A stretch of 50,677 bases of DNA from an uncultured Pseudoteredinibacter sp. (GTDB taxonomy: Bacteria > Pseudomonadota > Gammaproteobacteria > Pseudomonadales > Cellvibrionaceae). Positions 17,083 through 24,751 of the stretch are shown piece by piece; within the stretch, counting starts at the first letter, position 1; every line of letters starts with the position of its first letter. The notes beneath the pieces were generated by a model. The model saw nothing but the letters and a program-made list of their open reading frames with translations. It made no database searches and was not told the origin of the DNA. The translations under genes were made by a program, and so were the position numbers. The DNA lies in NCBI RefSeq assembly GCF_947500695.1, contig NZ_CANMSS010000017.1, positions 1 to 50,677 on the forward strand. The letters run 5' to 3'.

Positions 17083-17457
17083 CTAGTTTACGCGCCAGGG
17101 AGGATTTTTGCGATTCTCTCCACCCCAGAATAGACAAATATGATTGCCGCTGGGATCGAATAAGCGCGCTTCGCGCCACAGCCAGCGCTCGTCTTTAGGG
17201 GATTGGGTGAACTCGACACCCGCTGCGCTGAGGCGTTGATATTCCTCGTCGAGCTTGTCGGTTTCAAAGTAAATGACATTGCCATTAGCAGGGGGCTTTG
17301 CGTCGACCTTATGCAGTGAAAATGTAGCTTCGCCGTTTGGACATTCAAAGCGGGCGTAGTGATCGGTATCGACAATAAGATTTAAGCCGAGCAGTTGATA
17401 AAAGGCGACCGAGGCCGCTAAATCGTGAGCGTCAATGGTAACTTGATTTAAATTCAC
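17083..17457 (-). CDS. VOC (glyoxalase-fold) family protein
   Basis: 124 residues. A single vicinal-oxygen-chelate domain is seen: N-terminal VTIDAHDLAASVAFYQLLGL, then FETDKLDEEYQRLSAAGVEF, then the ending RLFDPSGNHICLF. Members bind a metal and act as glyoxalases, dioxygenases or antibiotic-binding proteins. The substrate is unknown here. The start is GTG with a very good GGAGG five nucleotides upstream. It lies 52 nt after moaB on the same strand. Confidence 0.85.
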   Translation of the reverse strand: MNLNQVTIDAHDLAASVAFYQLLGLNLIVDTDHYARFECPNGEATFSLHKVDAKPPANGNVIYFETDKLDEEYQRLSAAGVEFTQSPKDERWLWREARLFDPSGNHICLFWGGENRKNPPWRVN

Positions 17458-17509
17458 CTAGGCCTCCAGTCTCTGGCTATCTTTTATGAGTTTGGGTTCA
17501 CTGTCGTAC

Positions 17510-18025
17510 TTAGCTTAATAGACCCACAAAGTTACATGGCCTTTGGCGGCTGTCTAGCTGCTCAAGTAGAATTCCGTCCCAAGCAGTACGGCAAGCATTA
17601 TTAGAGCCTGGTAAGCAAAAGATAAGGGTTTTATTCACGAGCCCAGCCATGGCCCGAGATTGAATGGTAGAGCTGCCGACTTGCTCTAAAGAAATGTAGC
17701 GGAACATTTCGCCAAAGCCGATCACCTCTTTATCCAATAGTGGGCTTATGGCTTCCGGAGTACTGTCGCGACCTGAAAACCCTGTGCCGCCGGTAATTAA
17801 AATTACTTGAACTTCGGGGTTAACAATCCACTGGGAGCAAACGGCACGAATCTGGTAAATATCATCTTTTACTAAATCTCTGCTTTGCAAGGTGTGGCCG
17901 GCTTTTTCCAGCAGTTCTACTAATAAATCGCCAGAAGTATCGTTGCTGCTATCGCGGGTGTCGGAAACGGTCAGTACGGCAATGCGCAATGGAATAGCTG
18001 TGTCGCTTGGGCTTGGTTTGCTCAT
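17510..18025 (-). CDS. moaB: Molybdenum cofactor biosynthesis protein B
   Basis: 171 residues, normal for MoaB, a MogA-like molybdopterin adenylyltransferase-fold protein. Family motifs: VLTVSDTRDSSNDTSGDLL at the N-terminus, ILITGGTGFSGRDSTPEAI for molybdopterin binding, and a C-terminal FCLPGSNNACR. ATG start with AAGGA. It follows moaA by 21 nt and is probably translated from the same message. MogA and MoaB are close relatives; the moaA linkage favours MoaB. Confidence 0.92.
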   Translation of the reverse strand: MSKPSPSDTAIPLRIAVLTVSDTRDSSNDTSGDLLVELLEKAGHTLQSRDLVKDDIYQIRAVCSQWIVNPEVQVILITGGTGFSGRDSTPEAISPLLDKEVIGFGEMFRYISLEQVGSSTIQSRAMAGLVNKTLIFCLPGSNNACRTAWDGILLEQLDSRQRPCNFVGLLS

Positions 18026-18046
18026 GAAAAATCCTTACAGACCAAA

Positions 18047-19024
18047 TTAACCGCCAGTGGTATTCATAAAGCGGACGATTTGAGTCTCATTAATGTCGAA
18101 GTGGTGACGCTCGGGTTTATTGCCCATTGCGTCGATAATGCTGTTTTTTAGACGCTCTGTTTCGCCAGGGTAGCGCCGCATAATGGCTTTTAAATCGAGT
18201 GAGTGCTCATTGCCGAGGCACAATAATAAGCGCCCTTCTGCGGTTACGCGTATACGATTACAGCTGGCGCAAAAATTATCGCTATGGGGGGAAATAAAGC
18301 CGATTTGGCTGTCATTTATCTGCCAATAACGCGACGGGCCGCCTGTGCTGTAATTGCTATCTTTTAGCTGCCAGCGTTTTTGCAAAACATCTTGAATATC
18401 TGCAGAGCTGATAAACTCTTCACTGCGCTGGTGATCGTCAATATGGCCCAGTGGCATAGCTTCAATAAAAGAAATGTCAAAGCGCTCTTGCAGGGCAAAC
18501 TCTACTAAGTTTTCTAGTTCGTCGGCGTTGCGGTTTTTCAGAATAACGCTGTTGAGTTTAATTCTTTTAAAACCAGCAGCCTTGGCAGCTTGTAAACCTG
18601 CTAGCACTTTTTCGAGCTTGCCTGTACGACTTAAGGCTTTAAATCGGTCCGCATCTAGGGTATCTAAGCTGACATTGATACGATCTAGACCGGCTGTTTT
18701 TAAGGCGGGTGCTAGTTCTTCTAGACGCGAACCATTGGTGGTCAGCAGTAACTCTTCCAAGCCCGGTATTTGCTTTAAACGTCGGACTAAATCAACTACC
18801 CCGTTGCGGATCAGGGGCTCGCCGCCGGTCAAGCGAACCTTTTTTATCCCTAGCTGTACAAAGGTTTCTACTAGGGTTTCGCATTCCTCTAGGCTCAGTA
18901 CTTGGGCTCTGGGTAGGAACTCCATATCCTCTGCCATACAGTAGACACAGCGAAAATCACAGCGATCCGTCAGGGAAAGCCGTAAATAATCAATCTGTCT
19001 GCCAAAAGAGTCGCTAAGTGTCAT
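18047..19024 (-). CDS. moaA: GTP 3',8-cyclase (molybdenum cofactor biosynthesis)
   Basis: 325 residues. A radical-SAM enzyme converting GTP to 3',8-cyclo-GTP in the first step of molybdopterin synthesis. The SAM-cluster motif is Cys22/Cys26/Cys29 in DRCDFRCVYCMAE. The second 4Fe-4S cluster is in NFCASCNRIRVTAEGRLLLCLG. The C-terminus ends in Gly-Gly, the catalytically required tail, so the gene is intact. It leads the moaA-moaB pair on the minus strand. moaC, moaD and moaE, needed for the next steps, are not in the window. Confidence 0.97.
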   Translation of the reverse strand: MTLSDSFGRQIDYLRLSLTDRCDFRCVYCMAEDMEFLPRAQVLSLEECETLVETFVQLGIKKVRLTGGEPLIRNGVVDLVRRLKQIPGLEELLLTTNGSRLEELAPALKTAGLDRINVSLDTLDADRFKALSRTGKLEKVLAGLQAAKAAGFKRIKLNSVILKNRNADELENLVEFALQERFDISFIEAMPLGHIDDHQRSEEFISSADIQDVLQKRWQLKDSNYSTGGPSRYWQINDSQIGFISPHSDNFCASCNRIRVTAEGRLLLCLGNEHSLDLKAIMRRYPGETERLKNSIIDAMGNKPERHHFDINETQIVRFMNTTGG

Positions 19025-19090
19025 AGCTTGATATTAACCCAAGTGACTTCGGCTGCCAGTGTCGAAATGGTCAAAATTTGTTAATCCAGC

Positions 19091-19711
19091 TTAAAGGAGG
19101 TCTTCAGGGCTATTGATATTTTTAAAGCTTTCAGCGTTATCGAAGTTAACGCTGCGATAGCCCCATTGGCGGATAAAACCCATAACGCGTCGTTCGCCGG
19201 ATTCAAGGTAGGTTTTTAACTCAGCAAGGCAGCTTAAAGGCCATAAGCTATGCAAGGGGTGTGAGCGGCCGGCACATTCGGCTAGTATGATATCACTGCG
19301 CGGCTCAGAATTGCCTAGCTCCGCTTCCTTTAAAAGCTGCTTGTGCAGTGAGGGCGTTTGTCTGGGGGTGTCAACTGGGGAAACGAGTAGCGCGTCAATT
19401 TCTAGTTGCTGATAGGCACAATACTCTAAAGCACTCAAAATCCCGGCTAAAGGACCATAATGTTCCTTACTTGCGTCGTAAAGCAAGCTGGGCTCCAGCG
19501 ACAGTTGTCCAATTACAGTTTCAAGCTCCTTTTCTATCGCTGTGCTGAAAGGCTTGGGGCCGCAGCTTAGTAAGATGATGCCTTCCATTTGCTTTTCCAA
19601 CGCATGTTCCAAGAGGCTGCGGCCCTGGTATTGGGCCAGGGCCTTGTTGTCAAAGGCTTGTTTCATCCGTCGCCCTTCACCACCACATAATATGACACTG
19701 GCACAGTTCAC
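19091..19711 (-). CDS. mobA: Molybdenum cofactor guanylyltransferase-like protein
   Basis: 206 residues. The nucleotidyltransferase N-terminus VILCGGEGRRM (residues ~6-16) and the following NKAL match MobA, which adds GMP to Mo-molybdopterin to make bis-MGD. The middle SPVDTPRQTPSL carries the metal-binding Asp. The sequence is more divergent than typical MobA (for example GRRMKQAFDNKA in place of GRRMGGxDKG). A MocA-like or related transferase cannot be excluded, but the moaA/moaB linkage supports MobA. GTG start with a weak ribosome site. Confidence 0.82.
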   Translation of the reverse strand: MNCASVILCGGEGRRMKQAFDNKALAQYQGRSLLEHALEKQMEGIILLSCGPKPFSTAIEKELETVIGQLSLEPSLLYDASKEHYGPLAGILSALEYCAYQQLEIDALLVSPVDTPRQTPSLHKQLLKEAELGNSEPRSDIILAECAGRSHPLHSLWPLSCLAELKTYLESGERRVMGFIRQWGYRSVNFDNAESFKNINSPEDLL

Positions 19712-19860
19712 GATGGTCTACTCTGGTTTAGCTTGGTCAATACTAGTCTGAATTTCGACATAGGGCTCTACTTGATCTCGGCTACCCCAATTAGGGTGGC
19801 ACTGGTTTATAATCTAGCTGTTACGATAGTGATTTTAGAAGAGCTGGGGCGAGGAATACA

Positions 19861-20508
19861 GTGGCAGAATTATCCATTGACCAAGTAAGACGAGAGTACC
19901 TGCAAGGGGGTTTAAACCGTGATCAGCTTAAGGATTGCCCCATAGCGCAATTTGAGCACTGGTTAAAGCAAGCTGTTGATGCTGGGCTTAAAGATCCAAC
20001 TGCAATGACAGTGGCCACGGTAGATTCAGAAGGCCAGCCCAGCCAGCGTATTGTTTTGCTTAAAGGCGTTAGCGAAGCGGGTTTTGTTTTTTATACCAAT
20101 TATGGCTCGCGCAAAGCGCAGGAAATCTCACAAAACCCAAGGGTTAGTTTGCACTTTCCGTGGCATGCATTAGAGCGTCAAGTAAAGATAGCTGGGCGCG
20201 CTGAGAAAGTCAGTCAGCAAGAATCGCTAAAATACTTTTTGTCCCGCCCAGAGGAAAGCCAGCTAGCTGCTTGGGCCTCCGAGCAAAGCCGACCCGTTTC
20301 TTCAAGACAGTTATTAATGCAGCAATTTGCTTCAATGAAGGAAAAATTTACCGCTGGTAAAATTCCACTGCCCGATTTTTGGGGCGGCTATCGAATTGTG
20401 CCTGAGCGAATTGAGTTTTGGCAGGGCGGCGCTAATCGATTGCATGATCGCTTTGAGTATCGAAAAGCAGAAGTAGGTAGTTGGGATATTAAACGCCTAG
20501 CGCCTTAG
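19861..20508 (+). CDS. pdxH: Pyridoxine/pyridoxamine 5'-phosphate oxidase
   Basis: 215 residues, typical PdxH length. This FMN enzyme oxidises PNP or PMP to pyridoxal 5'-phosphate. Seen are MTVATVDSEGQPSQRIVLLKG for FMN binding, FYTNYGSRKAQEI, VKIAGRAEKVS, and the C-terminal FWQGGANRLHDRFEY with the substrate-binding Arg/His. Start is GTG with GAGGAA upstream. It is divergent from mobA and convergent with the FMN glutamate-synthase-like gene. Confidence 0.96.
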   Translation: MAELSIDQVRREYLQGGLNRDQLKDCPIAQFEHWLKQAVDAGLKDPTAMTVATVDSEGQPSQRIVLLKGVSEAGFVFYTNYGSRKAQEISQNPRVSLHFPWHALERQVKIAGRAEKVSQQESLKYFLSRPEESQLAAWASEQSRPVSSRQLLMQQFASMKEKFTAGKIPLPDFWGGYRIVPERIEFWQGGANRLHDRFEYRKAEVGSWDIKRLAP

Positions 20509-20514
20509 AGAGTT

Positions 20515-20568
20515 TATAAGCCCAGTTGCTGTAACTAATCATCACTAACAACTGGACTCGAGCTTATA
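20515..20568. terminator. Weak bulged hairpin between convergent genes
   Basis: TATAAGC pairs with GCTTATA, and CCAGTTG with CAACTGG, with a 6-nt bulge on one side. It occupies the gap between pdxH and the convergent gene, but neither side has a good T-run. Confidence 0.4.
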
Positions 20569-20570
20569 TC

Positions 20571-22094
20571 CTAGTGTTTTTGAAATTCTGTCTTAGATTT
20601 AGCTTCAGGGAAGACTAACTCCATAGGCTCTGGCAGGCCATGTTCATTGATTATTTGAGCGTGGCTACGGTTTAAATGCCGAACATTTTCCACTCCGCAG
20701 GAATGCGCTATTACATCTAGCTCCTTAAGCATATTTTTGGCAAAGTGAGCGACACGCTCCGCTTTGTTTGTAGGGTCTAGTCCGTGTTGTAGTTCTTTGT
20801 CGTGGGTGGTAATGCCAGTTGGGCAGGTATTTTTATTGCACTGTAGCGCTTGAATGCAGCCCAAAGAAAACATAAAGCCACGGGCTGAAACCACAACGTC
20901 GGCACCGATACACAAGGCCCAGGCCACATTGGCTGGATTGATTAGCTTGCCTGAAGTGATCACACGAATTCTATCGCGTAAACCGTATTCCACCAATGTA
21001 TCGATAAGTAAGGGCAAGCTACGCTTTATTGGTAAGCCCATAAAGTCAATCAATGATTGTGGGGCGGCACCTGTGCCACCATCACCGCTGTCGATGGTGA
21101 TAAAATCGGGTGCGTACTCAAAGCCTTTTTGGTGAATAAGCTCGCATAGCTCCCGTAACCAGTGGCTCTGTCCAATGACGGCCTTGAAGCCAACTGGTAA
21201 GCCGCTGACTTCGCGAATGTGGTGAATTTTATCGAGCAGCTGATCAAGGTTTTCAATATCAAGATGGCCATTAGGGCTAAGCGAAGCTTGGCCTTCTTTT
21301 ATCCCTCGGATTGCCGCAATTTCGGCCGTTACCTTCTCGGCCGGCAAAATGCCACCCTTGCCGGGCTTGGCACCTTGTGCAAGTTTTAGTTCGATCATTT
21401 TAACTTCTGGATGGGCAGCTACTTCTCGTAATTTATCGTCACTCAAATTGCCTTGTTCATCACGCACACCATACTTGGCGGTGCCAATTTGAAACACGAT
21501 ATCGCAACCGCCACTAAGGTGATAGGGCGATAGGCCGCCTTCTCCGGTGTTCATCCAAATTCCAGCTTTTTGGGCGCCGTTGGATAAAGCCGTAACGGCT
21601 ACTGAAGACAGTGAGCCAAAACTCATCGCGGAAATATTGAATACGCTATTCGCCGCATAGGCTTGCTTAGCGAAGCCCTCGCCAAAAACAACTGGCGCGG
21701 CATCACTAAACTGATGTTTTAGTTTTGGGAATAGGGCATTAAGAAATACGATGTCACCCGCTTGGTTTAGTGGGCGGGTAGAACCAAAAGCTGTCGTGGT
21801 ATCAATATTTTTGGCGGCTTGATAAACCCATGTACGCTGAGCCCGATTAAAGGGCAGCTCTTCTCTATCCATGGCAAAGAAATACTGGCGAAAAAACTCA
21901 CCTAGATGTTCAAACCAATATCTAAAGCGACCGATCACTGGATAGTTGCGGCGTATCGCGTGGCGGGTTTGAGTAACATCCACCCAGTACATATAAACAA
22001 TCACGCCAATTAGCGTTATTAGCGCAAGCAGTAGTAACAAGGCAGCATATTCGATAAACAGAGCGGCCGTGCCGTGCATTACATCGCTGAGCAT
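20571..22094 (-). CDS. Membrane-anchored FMN-binding glutamate synthase-like protein
   Basis: 507 residues. A hydrophobic segment at ~14-36 anchors a domain homologous to the central FMN/3Fe-4S part of glutamate synthase large subunit. Motifs: ISAMSFGSLSSVAVTALSNGAQ, TGEGGLSPYHLSGG, LAQGAKPGKGG, ITIDSGDGGTGAAP and ALQCNKNTCPTGITTH with the cluster cysteines. The glutaminase domain is absent and no small subunit is adjacent, so glutamate synthesis by the classic complex is unlikely. Stand-alone proteins of this type are widespread and poorly characterised. ATG start with GGAAAA. Confidence 0.9.
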   Translation of the reverse strand: MLSDVMHGTAALFIEYAALLLLLALITLIGVIVYMYWVDVTQTRHAIRRNYPVIGRFRYWFEHLGEFFRQYFFAMDREELPFNRAQRTWVYQAAKNIDTTTAFGSTRPLNQAGDIVFLNALFPKLKHQFSDAAPVVFGEGFAKQAYAANSVFNISAMSFGSLSSVAVTALSNGAQKAGIWMNTGEGGLSPYHLSGGCDIVFQIGTAKYGVRDEQGNLSDDKLREVAAHPEVKMIELKLAQGAKPGKGGILPAEKVTAEIAAIRGIKEGQASLSPNGHLDIENLDQLLDKIHHIREVSGLPVGFKAVIGQSHWLRELCELIHQKGFEYAPDFITIDSGDGGTGAAPQSLIDFMGLPIKRSLPLLIDTLVEYGLRDRIRVITSGKLINPANVAWALCIGADVVVSARGFMFSLGCIQALQCNKNTCPTGITTHDKELQHGLDPTNKAERVAHFAKNMLKELDVIAHSCGVENVRHLNRSHAQIINEHGLPEPMELVFPEAKSKTEFQKH

Positions 22095-22137
22095 CGTAGT
22101 TTTCCTTCAGGCTATGTTATACATTAGAGGTATTTTT

Positions 22138-22401
22138 GGACCTGTTAACACTTATTCTGCCATCACTGCCGAACTTATTTCGTCGAATTGGCAAGGTAGT
22201 GTGAGCATATTGTAGTGATTCCTCTATAGCGAGCACCAATACAGCCGAGCGATGAAATAAGTCGGCCCTTCGGGTTAGGCTAAAATTGCCTTACTCGGTG
22301 TTGCTCGTTGCTTATTTGGAGCGACCAAACTACGCGCCTCGCGCCGTGATTAAGGCAATTTTAGCTCTAACAGTGACGGCCGAATAAGTGTTAGCAGGAC
22401 C
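22138..22401. repeat. Structured element with three sets of long inverted arms
   Basis: The 388-nt gap before the quinone oxidoreductase gene holds arm A at 22138-22168 pairing with 22371-22401 (27 of 31 positions). Arm B (CTTATTTCGTCG at 22174-22185) pairs with 22250-22261 (11 of 12). Arm C (GTTAGGCTAAAATTGCCTTA at 22274-22293) pairs with 22351-22371 with a single bulge. B and C are hairpins side by side inside A. No ORF of note lies within. It could be a MITE-like repeat, a folded RNA, or both. The pairing is seen; the function is not known. Confidence 0.8.
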
Positions 22402-22482
22402 TAGATCCTTTGCTGCAACATTATAAGCCCCGTAAAATTAGGGTAAACAGCAAAGGCGAAAACCTTTCAATAGGAGTAGATA

Positions 22483-23469
22483 ATGAGTATATGGGGCATA
22501 GGCTTAACAGAAGCTGGCGCAGCAGAAAATATGGTGTGGCAAGAGGTTGGGGATGTCAGCCCTAAGGCCGGTGAAGTTTTAATCAAGGTTGCGTATGCTG
22601 GTGTGAACCGCCCTGATGTGTTTCAGCGCCTTGGCTTATACCCGCCTCCGCCAGGTGCGAGCCCAATTATGGGCTTGGAGGCCTCAGGTGAAATCATTGC
22701 CTTGGGTGAAGGAGTAACAGGCTGGCAGCTTGGAGACAAGGTCTGTGCGCTGTGCAATGGTGGCGCTTATGCTCAGCATGTTGTCGTACCTGCTGAGCAG
22801 TGCTTGCCGGTGCCGGAGGGGTTGAGCATGGCCGAGGCCGCTGCATTACCCGAAACCTGCTTTACTGTATGGACCAATGTTTTTGATCGCGGGCGCTTAC
22901 AAACTGGTGAGAACTTTTTGGTTCACGGTGGCGCAAGTGGGATCGGCACTACGGCCATTCAAATGGCGAAAGCCTTAGGGGCTAAAGTGTTTGCCACGGT
23001 GGGCAGCGAAGAAAAAAAACAAGCTTGTTTACAGTTAGGTGCTGATGTCGTTTGGAATTATCAAGATGATGATTTCGTCGAGCTCTCAAAAAAGGCCAGT
23101 GAAGCTAAGGGCATTGATGTCATATTGGATATGGTTGGCGGTGATTACATTCAAAAAAATATGACTATGGCAGCTAGAGATGGTCGTATTGTTAGCATTG
23201 CATTCTTACGCGGTGCGAAAGCGGAGCTTGATTTTAGACCGGTAATGGCTAAACGCTTAAGCTTAACGGGATCTACTTTGCGTCCCCAGACGGATCAAGA
23301 GAAAGCCGCGATTGCTAATAATTTAAAAGAAACCGTTTGGCCTTTGATAGAAGCTGGCAAGTTTAAACCTCTACTGGCTAAAGAATTTCCTATTCAGGAC
23401 GTCGCCGAGGCCCATCAATTAATGGAGTCTAATGCACTGATAGGTAAGGTTGTTTTAGCGGTAGAGTAA
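22483..23469 (+). CDS. NAD(P)H quinone oxidoreductase, PIG3 family
   Basis: 328 residues of the medium-chain dehydrogenase/reductase fold. The N-terminal NRPDVFQRLGLYPPPPGASPIMGLEASG is the PIG3/QOR signature, and LVHGGASGIGTTAIQMAKALGAKVFATVGS is the NADPH-binding Rossmann segment. The zinc-binding cysteines and histidine of alcohol dehydrogenases are missing, as expected for quinone reductases. It is likely to reduce quinones or reactive enones. ATG start with AGGAG. No operon partner is obvious; the upstream gap holds the structured element at 22138-22401. Confidence 0.93.
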   Translation: MSIWGIGLTEAGAAENMVWQEVGDVSPKAGEVLIKVAYAGVNRPDVFQRLGLYPPPPGASPIMGLEASGEIIALGEGVTGWQLGDKVCALCNGGAYAQHVVVPAEQCLPVPEGLSMAEAAALPETCFTVWTNVFDRGRLQTGENFLVHGGASGIGTTAIQMAKALGAKVFATVGSEEKKQACLQLGADVVWNYQDDDFVELSKKASEAKGIDVILDMVGGDYIQKNMTMAARDGRIVSIAFLRGAKAELDFRPVMAKRLSLTGSTLRPQTDQEKAAIANNLKETVWPLIEAGKFKPLLAKEFPIQDVAEAHQLMESNALIGKVVLAVE

Positions 23470-23582
23470 GAGCAGCTAATAAAGAAAAGCGCAAATTAAA
23501 AAAAGCTATAAAGAGCAGGCCCAAATAACAACTCAATATAGCCACTCTAAATTAGCAACCCAAAATAGCAATAGAGATCGCT

Positions 23583-24668
23583 ATGGCCCATAAGAAATGT
23601 CCCCGCTGTGTCGATGAAATATTGATACAGCATCGCTATGAACAACAAGAGCTGGACCTGTGCCGACTTTGTGGTGGTTTGTGGTTTGATAAAGACGAGG
23701 TCAATGCCGTTATTCGCTCTAAGAACCCCGATGTTGATTTGGGCTGTTTCAGTGAGAGCTTTGGTGAAAGCTTAGGGGATTCAGAGATTGATTGCCCGAG
23801 CTGCCAGGTGAATATGCAAAGACACCATTTGTTGGAGCATTTTCACTTAGAAATAGATATATGTATTGAGTGCAATGGCAGCTGGTTGGATCGGGGGGAA
23901 TTGCCACCTGTAGAGCAAAGTCCTGAGCTTGACACGCACCTAAAGGAACTTAACAAGGGACTAAGTTGGAAGACGTATTTTTTCCAGTTGCTCTCTCAGT
24001 TGCCCGTTGAATTTAATATCAAGGCAAAAAAAACACCTTATGTGAATTACACGCTGCTGGCTTTAAATATCGCTATCTTCTTGGCCTATTTCTTTAACGA
24101 TGACAGCTATAACTGGGTAATAACTCAGTTCGGAATGACGCCATCTATAGTGGCAGCTGAAGGTCAGTGGTGGACACTGTTGAGCTGTGTGTTCCTACAT
24201 GGTTCGGTATTTCATATCGTAGGTAATATGTACTTTTTGGCCATTATTGGGGACAACCTAGAGGATGCTCTCGGACATATTCCATATTTTCTGCTCTATT
24301 TAACATGCGGTGTCTTAGCGTCGCTAGGAACGATGATGTGGCGATACGGCTCTGATATACCTTCTTTAGGCGCGAGCGGTGCGATTGCTGGTTTGTTCGC
24401 TATGTATATGGTTTGGTTTCGCCATGCCAGCTTAAGTTTTATGTTTATTGTTTATCAGAAAAAACTCTCGGTGATATGGTTTTTTGCCTTGTGGCTGGGA
24501 ATAAATGTTGCAGGCTTATTGTTTTTTGATGATGGTATGGACTACGCCGCGCATATCGCAGGGTTCGCGGCTGGTTTGTTATTCGCAATACTATTAAAGG
24601 ACTGGGTACACAGAAAAAACCCTTTGCTGAGTATATTAGGGCATGAGTCAATTCAGCTAAAACGTTGA
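23583..24668 (+). CDS. Rhomboid intramembrane protease with two N-terminal zinc ribbons
   Basis: 361 residues. Residues 1-~115 hold two TFIIB-type zinc-ribbon units: Cys6/Cys9 with Cys27/Cys30 (CRLCGGLWFDKDE), then CPSCQ with CIECNGSWLDRGEL. The rest is a rhomboid: WWTLLSCVFLHGSVFHIVGNMYF with the conserved His/Asn loop, catalytic Ser265 in GASGA, and the partner His324 in AAHIAGF. About six membrane helices are seen. Rhomboids cut membrane proteins within their transmembrane helices. The paired zinc ribbons would face the cytoplasm and may bind substrate or a partner; that is inference. Confidence 0.9.
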   Translation: MAHKKCPRCVDEILIQHRYEQQELDLCRLCGGLWFDKDEVNAVIRSKNPDVDLGCFSESFGESLGDSEIDCPSCQVNMQRHHLLEHFHLEIDICIECNGSWLDRGELPPVEQSPELDTHLKELNKGLSWKTYFFQLLSQLPVEFNIKAKKTPYVNYTLLALNIAIFLAYFFNDDSYNWVITQFGMTPSIVAAEGQWWTLLSCVFLHGSVFHIVGNMYFLAIIGDNLEDALGHIPYFLLYLTCGVLASLGTMMWRYGSDIPSLGASGAIAGLFAMYMVWFRHASLSFMFIVYQKKLSVIWFFALWLGINVAGLLFFDDGMDYAAHIAGFAAGLLFAILLKDWVHRKNPLLSILGHESIQLKR

Positions 24669-24690
24669 GCAATTGATTGTAAGTTTTCAC

Positions 24691-24724
24691 CCTGACCGTA
24701 ACTTTATCCTGACCGTAACTTTAT
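24691..24724. repeat. Exact 17-bp tandem duplication
   Basis: CCTGACCGTAACTTTAT occurs twice head to tail (24691-24707 and 24708-24724), 28 nt before the start codon of the CoA-transferase gene. It may be a duplicated regulator site or a replication-slippage scar. Confidence 0.9.
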
Positions 24725-24751
24725 ATTGTACCGCCAGATTGGAGTAAGCAT

